In this document: piece by piece, positions 45,422 to 55,672 of the stretch | Layout of the letters: every line of letters starts with the position of its first letter | Position numbering within the stretch: position 1 is the first letter of the stretch | Assembly (NCBI GenBank): GCA_963971405.1 | Contig: OZ020484.1 | Coordinates: 37,904,770 to 37,968,769 of the forward strand | Direction: 5' to 3' | Length of the DNA: 64,000 bases | Origin: Psococerastis gibbosa | Lineage: Eukaryota; Arthropoda; Insecta; Psocodea; Psocidae | The notes under the pieces: generated by a model | Databases searched by the model: none | The model's input: only the letters and a program-made list of their open reading frames with translations | What the model was told of the DNA's origin: nothing | Made by a program: the position numbers and the translations under genes

Positions 45422-45805
45422 AGAAAAAAAAATCCCGGTGTAACGAAATGGATATAGACATGAAATTTTTTCCTATACAAGAATAAACAATTACAATACA
45501 TTAATGAAATCGAAAAAAAATCTGTTTTACATATCTATTAATTCGTGGCCGCACTGTAAAATACAACAGCAATATACTGCACATTAAGGCGCACATTAAT
45601 AATAATACAGCATCATGAAATTCGTTCTTAAAATATCAATTAAGTAAAGTCGCCTATTTGGAATTGAGATTGCTTCTATACTGCTTCATACAGTAGTATG
45701 GAAAATTGCATAGGAAAATTTTCTTAATATACTATATTTCGATGATTTGACAATGAAACGTGTTTGAGTTGTTGTTTGTTTTAAATGTTTCTTGCTTACG
45801 AAATG
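45422..45805. other. presumed intron upstream of the candidate exon
   Basis: AT-rich and free of recognised repeats up to the SINE F insertion. The acceptor polypyrimidine tract occupies 45421-45430. Confidence 0.35.
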
Positions 45806-45817
45806 AAGAGGAAAGAA

Positions 45818-46076
45818 GGCTTTTTTGGTTTTTGTTTGAATGACTTTTTTACGGACCCAGGCCTAATACTTATAGTGGCCCAATGCCAACGACCCCATGG
45901 ACTTTGGACATTATTACTATTGTTTCCGTATGAGTTTTTGGCCAATGGCAAACTGGTATTCGTTCTCGATGTCAACCTACACCGGTTAGAAGCGATAATG
46001 GAGAAGCCCAGACAAGCTTACCATTGACGCAATGAAACAGGCGAAAGCATGACTTAACCAAGTACAGATACGAGTC
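45818..46076 (-). mobile_element. SINE family F (copy 3) with 12-bp TSD
   Basis: Flanked by AAGAGGAAAGAA (45806-45817) and AAGAGGAAGGAA (46077-46088), 11 of 12 identical. On the minus strand it starts GACTCGTATCTGTACTTGGT, passes GCCGGTGTAGGTTGACATCG and ends near GTCCGTAAAAAAGTC. The long duplication and 3' A/T-rich end point to LINE-assisted retroposition. Confidence 0.8.
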
Positions 46077-46273
46077 AAGAGGAAGGAAACAATGACCATT
46101 CCCTTTCATTATACAATAGTTATATAGGCTGTATGTATTTCAAACATTTTCATTTAAGTGTACACTCCTGCATTGTCTGTGAAAGAAGGGGCTTCGGTGG
46201 AATGTTTTCCGGGAGTTTAGAAAATTTTCACGATAACATTAAGAGCAAATCGGAGTACTGCAAAGTCCATTTT

Positions 46274-46566
46274 CACGGGAAATCTCGATCGTAGAGCCGT
46301 CACAAATAGCAGAAATGCTCCTCTACATTTCAATATATTATGACATTTATGGCCTCTACTAACACCAATTGGCCACAGTTGTTGAACTCCTTACTCGGGA
46401 TCGGACTACAACAGCAATCGGTAGATTAAAAATATGCATTTTTAAATTAAATAATTGCGGTCAACCTGCATGTGTTTGAAAGAGATACATAGGCTACATC
46501 ATACAAAATGTGTTCTGTTTGTCGTGATATTTTTGACAGCTCTACGATTGATATTTCATGAGATAT
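46274..46566. mobile_element. TIR MITE, family Q (copy 4)
   Basis: The left arm AATCTCGATCGTAGAGCCGT then CACAAATAGCAG pairs with the right arm ATATTTTTGACAGCTCTACG then ATTGATATTTC. Inside lie GAAATGCTCCTCTACATTT and CTAACACCAATTGGCCACAG, the arm sequence of copies 1 and 2. The members thus share modules in different combinations. Confidence 0.6.
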
Positions 46567-47164
46567 TTGATAAGTACACTGATAAGGCTTTTCCCCTTCC
46601 GAGTGTTTCCTAAGTGTTTCCAGCTAATTCCTTCCAGCAATGACTTGCTGCTGTCCACACTGAGGAGTGAGGACGTGCGGGTGATTTGCGTATGGAAGCG
46701 ATTGGAAGCTACTAGTACAATATATTCGTGCATGGTACTCACCATGGAACGATTGTATTTATTTATATACTGTATATGTTATTATATATATTATTATTTT
46801 ATATGATATATATTGTATTATATTATATATTACACTATTTTTATAGGTTTCGACACTGACAGTATAATAATATAATTATTAATTTTTGACCATAGAACAG
46901 GAGAGTCGCAAATGTATCGTATATTGGAAGAGTCGACCGCTGTTTGAGGCTAATAAGTAATTTATGAACTATTCTTAATTTGTAACTCGTAATTTAAAGC
47001 TTGACGACCTAACTTATAAAAATATCAACGGGTTTTTCAATGCACTGTAATTTGCTTTTAATATTTAGGTTAATTAAAATTTGATTCAGCTTACAGTATT
47101 GCGCTCGAAGTACGGTGGAAAAAGTGAATAATAGACGAATTAATTGTCAATTATTTAACTGTCA
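46567..47164. other. AT-rich stretch, no gene
   Basis: 46755-46850 is a dense TAT/ATA low-complexity block. No recognised repeat or motif occurs. Confidence 0.45.
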
Positions 47165-47167
47165 TAA

Positions 47168-47309
47168 GGCGGGGTTTCCACATACGTCAATGGTCAATGA
47201 GAAATATGAAATTGACGTGGCAGCAGACATTTTGAGTATGTCTTTAATGTCTGCTAAAACGTCAATTTAATATTTCTCATTGACCATTGACGTATGTGGA
47301 AACCCCGCC
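47168..47309. mobile_element. 142-bp near-perfect palindromic MITE, family G (copy 3)
   Basis: GGCGGGGTTTCCACATACGT then CAATGGTCAATGAGAAAT is mirrored almost exactly by ATTTCTCATTGACCATTGAC then GTATGTGGAAACCCCGCC. TAA flanks both sides (47165-47167 and 47310-47312), with similar sequence beyond (GTCATAA and TAAGTCATA). RNA from either strand would fold into a ~60-bp stem. The short size and TAA flank suit PIF/Harbinger-type MITEs. Confidence 0.82.
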
Positions 47310-47357
47310 TAAGTCATAACCAGTCAGCTATAACAGTGATGACGTTACCAAGCATTC

Positions 47358-47619
47358 TGACTCGTATCCGTACTTGGTTAAGACATGCTTTCGCCTGTTT
47401 CATTGCGTCAATGGTAAGCTTGTCTCAGCTTGTCCATTATAGCCGGTGTAGGTTGACATCGAGAACGAATACCAGTTTGCCAATGGCCAAAAATTCATAT
47501 GGAAACAATACAAATAATGTCCAAAATCCATGGGGTCGTTGGCATTGGACAAGGGACCTATGGGCCACTATAAGTGGACCTGGGTCCATAAAAAGTCCAT
47601 CAAAAATTACTACTACTAG
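47358..47619 (+). mobile_element. SINE family F (copy 4), full length with 9-bp TSD
   Basis: CAAGCATTC occurs at 47349-47357 and 47620-47628, fixing the ends: TGACTCGTATCCGTACTTGG at 5' and AAAATTACTACTACTAG at 3'. The body contains TTCGCCTGTTTCATTGCGTC, GGTGTAGGTTGACATCGAGA, TGGGGTCGTTGGCATTGGAC and GGGTCCATAAAAAGTCC. No convincing A/B box pair is visible, so the head may derive from something other than tRNA. The reference copy is 262 bp. Confidence 0.85.
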
Positions 47620-47628
47620 CAAGCATTC

Positions 47629-49164
47629 ATGTCGGTCACTGGATACCGCATTTTGGAATACTGTACTTACTATTATTAAAGTCACTTTATCCTAATTCCA
47701 ATGTACTTCCAAGCTTCATATTACCATTTGACTAATAACATACAATAGTGTTTCAACTCACAATTGAAGATAGTTCATAGCCAAATACAATATCCTCATA
47801 TACCACCTCTTCCCCAATATAATAATTTTACACCCCCCTACAACGTTAAATGGATCCCATGTTCTGCTCCTAGGTACGTGCATCTCCTCCCGGCAAGCAT
47901 CCAAGCAAAACAAATTTAATTGTCAAAATCCTTATCAAATTGCCATATGAAATGGCGTCATTACTTCAATACTTTATAGCAGAAACCAAGAAATAAAGAA
48001 AAAAATAATGAACTACTAAAGCAATTAAAATTAAAAATGGCCAGGCTGGACGCTAGATCCAATGAGAACACAGGTGTCTAATGCGCCGGCCATCTGAGCA
48101 CCTCTCAAAATAAAGCCTTCCAAACTAACCTGATGATATGTATAAGTTACAGGCAGCGATTGAAATAAAACACAACTATAACAAACTGTCAATAATAGAC
48201 AAAATGTCACCAATTTTAAAAATTAAACACACAACAGGGCCGGGAAAACTAAGAAAAGCACAGACAGAAAAACACGACAACGCACCGCAGCAACACCGGC
48301 AGCACTTGCACGTGCCAAACACCGCGTGGAATGAGAGCTTACTGGACACCAAGCACCAGGGGCGGAGCCCCGCACGTCACTCCAGCAAGCCCCGCCTCTC
48401 CAGTCGATAACGCCATCAGTTCCAGCAAGAATCCGTACGGATATGCCCGTCTTCCAGGTAGCACTATCCAGCTATCGCTCGCCCATTCCGTTGAAGAAGA
48501 GCTCAACAATGCCAGGTTTTGTGTTGCTAAGCGCCCTTTGTATCGTTGAATCGGGGCCGAAGTGCTTGGCTTATGTAATGACAGGTTCGCTGGAGAACAA
48601 TGCCATTTTAATTTGGCTATTTGTGTCTCATAATAGTGGAGAATAGGGTGATGGCGAATGAAAATTAGACAATAGAACCGTGAATGACATCTATTTGGGA
48701 ATGAGGAGCTATACAATGTTTCAGCCTTCAAGGCATAAGCTACAGAGTGTAAGACGTACTAAACTGCTTTGTCTTTTTCACATCTTTTCGTCTTTGTCTA
48801 AGAAGTCGAATGTCGTGTTGACAGAATTCTTAGGAAAGCCCATTGGAATATTCGTCGATGTATTACTTTACGTGTACATAGTATAACACACTTGCAGTAT
48901 AGCACAATATTACTTAAGATAGACTAGTAATGTATCTTCAGAATGTTCCTTTCAGGTACCTCTGGGGGGGGGGGGGGAGAGTCCAAAAGTTATGCCCCCG
49001 GGGAAAAATTTTTCCAGAGCCCCAACCTTCACTAGCCAAAGTTTCCTTAAAGAACCCCTGCACCTGTAATGTGAACATAAGAATATCTTGTTGCAGTTTG
49101 TTTAAATTTACATAGAACGCAGACCCACTCCCTCTTGCTTTGCCTGTTATAAATAATCCTATAT
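47629..49164. other. no confirmed gene; GC-rich patch and G-run
   Basis: 48330-48420 (CACCAGGGGCGGAGCCCCGC) is GC-rich with overlapping frames of 72-130 codons on both strands and no motif; it may be a G-rich hAT MITE scrap. A G-run lies at 48965-48977. SINE N/F pieces are absent. Confidence 0.35.
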
Positions 49165-49172
49165 CGTACACA

Positions 49173-49416
49173 CGTAGTAGTAGTAATTTTGAAGGACTTT
49201 TTATCGACCAAGGATTTGTAGTGGTCCCTTGTCCAACACCAACGACCCCATGGATTTCGGACATTATTTGTATTATTTCCGTATGAATTTTTGGCAAACT
49301 TGTATACGTTCTCGATGTCAACCTACACCGGCTACAAGCGATAATGGACAAGCTGAGACAAGCTTACCATTGACGCATTGGAACAGGTGAAAGCATGACC
49401 ATGCAGATACGAGTCC
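49173..49416 (-). mobile_element. SINE family F (copy 5) with 8-bp TSD
   Basis: CGTACACA at 49165-49172 and 49417-49424 flanks a minus-strand copy whose tail reads AAATTACTACTACTACG, the same ACT-triplet tail as at 47358-47619. A shared non-poly(A) triplet tail is a family hallmark and would be the signal for its LINE partner. It carries a few small deletions. Confidence 0.85.
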
Positions 49417-49456
49417 CGTACACAAGTCACGTACATACTGTATCTACAACCGATAG

Positions 49457-49838
49457 ATAGATAAATAAATAAATATTGACTTTTTTTGTTCCATTACTAA
49501 GCCAACCTAACGGAGTTAGTGCTATAAAGCCCTCTCTTACACTCAATTAGGAAGGCCCGGGACCCAAGGACGGATACAGAGGGGGGTAGGGGGGTAGCTG
49601 CCCCCCAAAATTTGGTAAATCTACTGTAAATTAATTTAATCGATCCTACTCATGTTTTTCCTGTTTTGACCCACAACTACCTCCCCCCCCCCAAATAAAA
49701 TGGGCTGGATCCGTTCCTGCCGGGACCACCTGCTTTACATGCCCTCCGGAGCATTGCCAGCAAATTGAGCTAGTATAGGACTCGAACCAACAACCTTTCG
49801 GGTGAAAGTTGGAGTCTGTACCACTACTCTACATGTCT
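49457..49838 (-). mobile_element. SINE family A (copy 9), split by a hAT-like MITE
   Basis: The tail and 3' half lie at 49457-49564 and the tRNA-like half at 49728-49838, with GGTTCGAGTCC as B box and CTTTCACCCGAAAGG in the anticodon-like arm. The break falls within the conserved GGTCCCGGG of the SINE, of which CCGGGACC (plus strand) is duplicated. Confidence 0.85.
49565..49719. mobile_element. hAT-like MITE, family B, with exact 8-bp TSD
   Basis: A 155-bp element with ends CAAGGACGGATACAG and CTGGATCCGTTCCTG. CCGGGACC stands at 49557-49564 and 49720-49727. Because the empty SINE site is known from the other family A copies, the insertion, the borders and the 8-bp duplication are all demonstrated within this window. 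The interior has a G/C-run stem-like arrangement (GGGGGGTAGGGGGG on the left, CCCCCCCCCC on the right). Confidence 0.92.
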
Positions 49839-51119
49839 TGACAGTATACATGTCTTGACCGATGTGATAATCCTGACTACCATACATGAATCTGTTTAAA
49901 AAATTTCAGTAATAAGGATTAGGAATACAGGAACTAGAAGCAGCTGTTGACCTGGTCGTCCGGAGAAGAGTTAGTTATACCATAAAGAAGACATCATCAG
50001 TCTTGTATGACATGTGCCCAAGTCTATGTATGAACGCAGTCAGGGGTGAAATCGCGTCACCCCTCACGCCCCGCAACCGTTACCCTCGGTGTCACTGGAA
50101 GTTGGAACATTAGGTAGGACTAACATAATTAGAATCCACTGTAGGTAGTATGAGCTTCGGTTACGCAAGGGAAACCGTGTTGTATAAGGAAGAAATTACG
50201 AAAATATTTTTATTTACATGTTCGTTTTAGACATACGCAATGTATTCTGTACGTGTGTACGTCCATTGTTCCACCATTGCTTGTATTCCGGACTGCCGTA
50301 AGTAGTGACAGAGAAAAGTAAGTGTATTGTGTAGCAGACTACTCAGCACTGTGGATCCATTGCTGACTGATAGCTACAGCAACCCAGTCCTCAATGGCTC
50401 AATAATCAGTGCTGTTGCACTGCTGCAGAAAGCTGATCACGATACAGAATACACCATTGAAAAAATACCGTACACATTGATGGCCCAACGGTATAGTCTA
50501 CAATGAGTCGATTTAACTTTCCAAACAGCGCAACTTGCCATTACCCTCCGGCCCCTGTCATTATACTGTACATAGCGAGGATTATACGAACAATAACAAT
50601 TATTATTTCGAGTATTTTTCATAATATTTACTTTTTTTTTTGTAGGCCCCCTTAAACATCGGCCTTGCGGGGTATCTATCACGAGTCACGACCGTTGGTA
50701 CACTTCCGAACAGCGAACTCCACTGAGTTTTGACGCCCGTCTCGTTATTGAATGCATTTTCGCCCCACTAAAACGCATAGACGCATAGTATAAAAATAAG
50801 CTTACACATTCCAATCTGAAAAACTTTCCATTTAGCCCGACCTGATCAGCGTCTGCGACCGAGTTGGACGTATCCATTACACGTTAATAGCGCTACAATA
50901 TAACTATCACTTCCCAACCCTTTCAGCACTACGTAGCATAGCACAAAGCCATGCTACATTGAACAGGATCAATATTCTTCATAGTCTGGCCACTGCTGAC
51001 CAGCGTTTGAAACTAAGTCGAGGGGCTCCGAGAACTATGGCAGCGACATTTATTTGACTTGTCAAGTTGTCATTGTTTGCATTATCAGCACCTCACTAAA
51101 ACCACAGTTTAGCAGAAAA
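49839..51119. other. no gene supported; imperfect duplication
   Basis: CATGCTACATTGAACAGGAT with CTGCTGACCAGCGTTTG (50951-51010) recurs as CATGCTACATTGAACTGGAT with CTGCTGACCAGCGTTCG (51121-51174), a ~170-bp-spaced duplication leading into the GC-rich block at 51170. Frames at 50437-50877 lack motifs. Confidence 0.4.
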
Positions 51120-51169
51120 TCATGCTACATTGAACTGGATATGTTGCACTGCTGACCAGCGTTCGCGAC

Positions 51170-51360
51170 TGAGGCCTGCTTGAAGCCGACGACGACGAGC
51201 CGACGTGCCCCGGGGCATGACCACGTGCAACGGCGTGACCATCAGCACAGCCACGTGGCCCACGTCGCCCGTCGGGGTCAGTGACGAGCTCGCACGTTAC
51301 TCATCCAAATTCGCGATCGAGTTCTCCACAGTGCTTCTCCTAGCGAGCAGTTCTACTTAA
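51170..51360. other. GC- and CpG-rich block, possible promoter or exon
   Basis: This 190-bp block (GACGACGACGAGCCGACGTG, CACGTGGCCCACGTCGCCCG) contrasts sharply with its AT-rich flanks and contains several CACGTG/CACGTC-type E-box-like motifs. A plus-strand frame reads MTTCNGVTISTATWPTSPVG.. and ends ..LLASSST, 47 codons from an ATG. On the minus strand it could be a 5' UTR exon or promoter for the gene at 45.4 kb, 6 kb downstream. Neither is proven; no splice pair was confirmed. Confidence 0.3.
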
Positions 51361-52562
51361 AAATTAAGTTTATAACGAAAACATTGGTTTTTACGTAAAT
51401 TACGTAAAATTGTAATAGTATGCATATTTATTAGTATGGAACTTGTTCGTACACTGTACAGTGTTTGGACTTTTTTACGTCATTTAAAGCAATGCAGAAT
51501 GCAACATATAGATTCTGGAGGGGCATATCACCACTAATTTAAAGCATTAGTGTGTCCCGGAAACATTTGCCGTCCTTGTATGCTAACTAGCTGTTAAAGA
51601 CATCTTCCATTAGCCCTTTTCAGCGAGTGTTGAAAGGAGAACATAGCGTGAAAAATGCAGGCTATTAATCAGGCGGTGCACGCAAAGCAGCGGCCCGATT
51701 TGTCAAAGGTTTCGCGGGGCTTTCTCACTGCATAATGAGGGTTCCATACTCACACTTGCTAGTGCTAATGTTAGCTATCAATCTTAGGGTAAGGGGTTGA
51801 CAACCCTTGCCGTCATATCGCAGCCTCGTATGTTTCTTCGCATTTGTTGAACCATAGGCTACGTCAAAGTGGAAACATCAAGACATACTGCAACGAACAA
51901 CCGTAATCTAGCTTACAAATTATATACGCGTTAGAGTTTCCGTATAAAGCATTTGTAAGATGACTGCTGTTCGTGAAACACTTGTACAGTATGCCTCAGT
52001 CAAATCACCGTGATTTTTCTGCTGTGACATATTGTTCAAATCAGTGTAGTTTTATAATCACTACCACGTCCCAGTGGCTGTTGTGGCCCACACACACACA
52101 CACACAAACACACTAGGATTTTAATTAAAACATTTTGAATCCGTTCAGGGGTCCTCCCTAAACACTTTATGGGGTATTACTGAGCAAGCACGTCTTCAGT
52201 AATCACTTTTCTTCAATGTCAAAGCGCCGGAGGTACTCTCCAAAAGTGGAAAATTTTGACAGTAGCATTTTTAGCTAATACAAATATTTCAGCGTAGAAA
52301 ATTTAAATTTTATGAAAGCTAATAGTTACGAAATATACATATACAATTCATAGTCTCCTGCGACTTTGATTTTAAGATTTTGCATGTTGCCAACAAGAGC
52401 AGACTACTTGCTTGCTTTTAATTTTTACTTTTCCATGAGTTTATGAAATATTGAGACATTTTTTTATTGCAACGCTTGGCGTGTCATGGATCTCAACTTC
52501 ACCCGCTCTCTCCACGACACTGCTTGTTTTTGTCTGCGCTTCCACGAGCTGGCAAGCTAGCC
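51361..52562. other. no recognisable feature; CA microsatellite
   Basis: (CA)n at 52089-52112. The rest is unstructured; no window repeat recurs. Confidence 0.4.
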
Positions 52563-52930
52563 GTTAAGTGTACAGCCCGTAGGAAATTGGCAGCCCGAAA
52601 TTTAATACTTTTTATTTTTTATTTAATTAACTAAGCATGTTATTAAAGATTTGGCTCATCAAAGTTGTAGAAGACTACTTCATGCATCATTATTATAAGA
52701 TATTTTTAATTTTCGAAATTGTTATTTTTTCATAAACATGCAAATATTTTATAAACAATAACTTTTCACGTATAATCGATTTTATAAAAAAACTACAATT
52801 TCGAAAACTAAAAATACCTTATTTTATGATGCATGAAGTAGTCTTCTACAACTTTGATGAGCCAAATCTTGAATAACATGCTTAGTTAATTAAATAAAAA
52901 GTATTAAATTTCGGGCTGCGTCTCTTAAGT
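52563..52930. mobile_element. fold-back MITE, family D (copy 2)
   Basis: The left arm from GTTAAGTGTACAGCCCG, GAAATTGGCAGCCCGAAATT and TAATACTTTTTATTTTTTAT is mirrored at the right by AAAGTATTAAATTTCGGGCT and GCGTCTCTTAAG. The arms are over 130 bp, including TTGGCTCATCAAAGTTGTAG and AAGACTACTTCATGCATCA. The spacer is about 80 bp. No coding capacity; TIR-type fold-back element. Confidence 0.78.
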
Positions 52931-53651
52931 TATGAATATTGTAAAATGTTAGCAGATGATATTCAGGTGAATTTCCACGTGGTAATATGAACGTATACCA
53001 TTCTGTCAGTGCATACAATATATACAATAATTGTAATATAATAAACCGGAAGCGTCCCCAATCTTCTTTTAAAACAAAAAACACCATCAATTACCTTGAT
53101 ACAATAATTACGTTAATGATGATGTGTGAAAAGTCAAGGGATAGACTTTGGCAGACAGTTCTCACTGTTTTTCTCGGCAGGTCAACGCAGTCACGAGATA
53201 CTATCTAGTACTTTGAAGAATAGCAGTTCACAACTAAAACCATTCATCAACAACGCGCCTAAAATTTTCAGATGCTTCTATGAATAAATGAGTGGTTATT
53301 TCAGGTATAATTCTGGTACCTGTACTCTCGTTAGACCTGTGACTCTGTAACATGAGCTTAAAGTGGTACTAAGCCACTTCGAAAGTATTATTTTGTCTGA
53401 AATTTAAACATTATTTAAAATAAGCTTTGAGACATTATAAGAGCAATTTTGATAATTTTTCACGGTTCAGTTCTTGGACAAAACCTTTTCAAAGTGACGT
53501 CGAGACAATGGCAATACAAATTACCTGAAAAAACATTTTCGTAGAGAGGCTGATTGAGGACCCTGAAAAAATGTCTAATTTAAGCCATTTAATTATAAAA
53601 TAGAACCAATAGCCGATTCTAGTATTTCATCCTGTTATAATAATTTAGTAT
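52931..53651. other. no recognisable feature
   Basis: Frames of 66-73 codons open on both strands over 52890-53208 without motifs. Confidence 0.4.
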
Positions 53652-53813
53652 GGCGGGTATTCCACATACGTCAATCGTCAATGAAAAATTGAAAAATGAA
53701 GTTTTAGCAGACACTAAAGACATACTAAAAATTCTGCTACCACGTCAATTTACGTCATTGTTACGTCATTTTTCAATTTTTCATTGACGACTGACGTATG
53801 TGGAATACCCGCC
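53652..53813. mobile_element. palindromic MITE, family G (copy 4)
   Basis: GGCGGGTATTCCACATACGT then CAATCGTCAATGAAAAATTG is mirrored by CAATTTTTCATTGACGACTG then ACGTATGTGGAATACCCGCC. Flanks are TAT (left) and TTA (right), so the duplication is not exact. Shares GCAGACA..AGACATA and CTACCACGTCAATTT with copies 1 and 3. Confidence 0.78.
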
Positions 53814-54277
53814 TTAGTACAGGGTGATCTAGAATTAACAGTCGCACCACAGTCAATGGTACCACCCTTATAACTTTGTTATTATGGGGAATATTGATGA
53901 GGTGAGGTAAAAAATGTATCGTAGAATAGGGGTCAAACTTTCCTATGGTCCCACATCTAGGCGTACTCAACCACTTTCTTTGGGCGGGGGCATAGGTGGT
54001 ATCTCTGAATCTTAAAATGTAAGTTGGGCATCAAATGAAAGATCTTTTTAGCACCTTCCATTTGACATATCACTTGTGAGCCTGAGATACAATAATATCT
54101 ACATACAGATATAGGCTCACGTTCATTTGGAAATTGGAAATAAGATAATGATGATGAGTAGCATAAAAGTGCTTGATAATTTATTTTAATTTCCAATAGT
54201 ATAAGTTATAAATTAGTATTTATAGTACAATACATTAAGATTTGAGGAACTATTGGAAATAATAGCATACTAGAAGC
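53814..54277. other. no recognisable feature
   Basis: Two minus-strand frames of 65 and 79 codons overlap here without motifs. Confidence 0.35.
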
Positions 54278-54285
54278 GATAAATA

Positions 54286-54457
54286 CATGACCATGTCCAG
54301 GGGGTGGTCTATGGGGTCATGATCCCCTCCCCCCGAAATAATTTTTTTTTATGTAACCCTGTATTGTTTGAAGAATTCATCCATTAATTTATTAACAAAT
54401 TGCGTAAAAAAAATTGGACCCCCCCCCCCCCGAAATTAAAACCTGGGCACGGGCTTG
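54286..54457. mobile_element. hAT-like MITE, family B2, with exact 8-bp TSD
   Basis: GATAAATA at 54278-54285 and 54458-54465 sets the borders. The ends CATGACCATGTCCAGG and CCTGGGCACGGGCTTG form an imperfect TIR. The interior matches 21487-21637 (TTGAAGAATTCATCCATTAA, then a C-run). Confidence 0.8.
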
Positions 54458-54465
54458 GATAAATA

Positions 54466-55237
54466 CAATATATATAAATAATTAAAGATAATAGATTTTC
54501 TATATACATACATATGTATATACATGTATATACTGTAGATGTATGTCTATTAGTGAAAGGAAGACATGAGAAAATGGACGGAAACGGGATTATCCAATAT
54601 TGGTATAAATACGTCCTACAGCGTACTCAACACATACGTGTATTACGGTACATAGGGTTCAGCATTCCCAAAACCGTTAAAAATGGTGAAGTAAGCCCCC
54701 TAACGTAATAGATAATAAAGTGCTTCCTGTTATGGTAATTCTCTGAGCTTATGTTTTGAGGATGATGGCCGTCGTAGCTCCCATGAAAAGCCCTACCCAT
54801 CGATAAAAATGTCTTGTTCGTGATGGATCTTGGCTGTGAATCTTGATGGAGTTGGCATGCAGAGGGAGTGAATGGACACTCGGATATGGAAACCACTCCA
54901 CAGTCCAACGGACTCGGACTGCGACCCACGGAATAACAATGAACACCAGGGTCCGGTTAAGGCAGGGTGTACCTAAAGTCATAACGTAAGGGAAAGCTTC
55001 AATAAGCGCACTATTTTTACACCAACAACAGCTTTGAAGGAAGCTAAAGCCGACTCCCAATATTTAGCCGAATGAAAGAAGCATAAGCTTATGCTTGACG
55101 TAATTGCACCATGTATGTATTCATAAAAAGTTTGAGCATGAGCATTTGACTCAGGAGAAAAGGTTCCTCTGCGGGAGTAAATGGTCTCATTTTCGATAGG
55201 CAAGACCAAAAGAATTTTACATTATGTTGAGAATCGA
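54466..55237. other. no recognisable feature
   Basis: A TATACATACATATGTATATA palindromic low-complexity tract lies at 54500-54530. Three overlapping minus-strand frames of 76-103 codons have no motif. Confidence 0.4.
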
Positions 55238-55245
55238 CTTACTGC

Positions 55246-55664
55246 CAGTGCCGGGTTTGGCTATGGGGGCAGGACGGATAAAGAGGGGGGGGGGGGGGTA
55301 AAATGGTAAATCTATTGTAAATTAATTTATTACGCTCTAATTTAATCGATCCTACATATTTTTTTCCTATTTTGACCCCCAACTACCCCCCCCCCCCCCC
55401 AAATGGGCTGGATCCGTCGCTGGTCCCACAAAAAGCCGCAAAATACAAAATTTCAATAGATTAAAAAAACTAAAACAACAAACTAAAGCAAATAAAATAG
55501 ACTTTACGAAATATTTGGCGGGAAATCGGAACGTGCCGTGGCAATAATGATTAATCGCCTTAGTCTATTCTATTGCATCCTGTGTCTCAATTTCATAAAT
55601 GATAGTGGAATATTCGTCTAAGGGTGCAAGGCGTTTTTGCCCCACAAGGCCGAACCCGGCACTG
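55246..55664. mobile_element. hAT-like element with exact 8-bp TSD, containing a family B MITE
   Basis: The ends are CAGTGCCGGGTTTGGC and GCCGAACCCGGCACTG (one mismatch in 16). The duplication CTTACTGC is exact at 55238-55245 and 55665-55672. Without the nested element at 55270-55422 the length would be about 266 bp. The interior is AT-rich, without transposase motifs. Confidence 0.9.
55270..55422. mobile_element. nested hAT-like MITE, family B
   Basis: The ends CAGGACGGATAAAG and GATCCGTCGCTG, a 14-nt G-run and a 15-nt C-run, and AAATTAATTT..ATCGATCCTAC match the copies at 303 and 49565. No exact 8-bp duplication is visible, so insertion may have been followed by change at the junctions. 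Confidence 0.78.
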
Positions 55665-55672
55665 CTTACTGC

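Noticed and set aside
45111..45501. Four other frames of 75-116 codons over the candidate exon
   Set aside because: They are shadows of a GC-rich exon. The chosen frame has the ATG after an in-frame stop and a non-repetitive C-terminal segment; the others are Pro/Arg/Gly-rich without such features. Some doubt remains.
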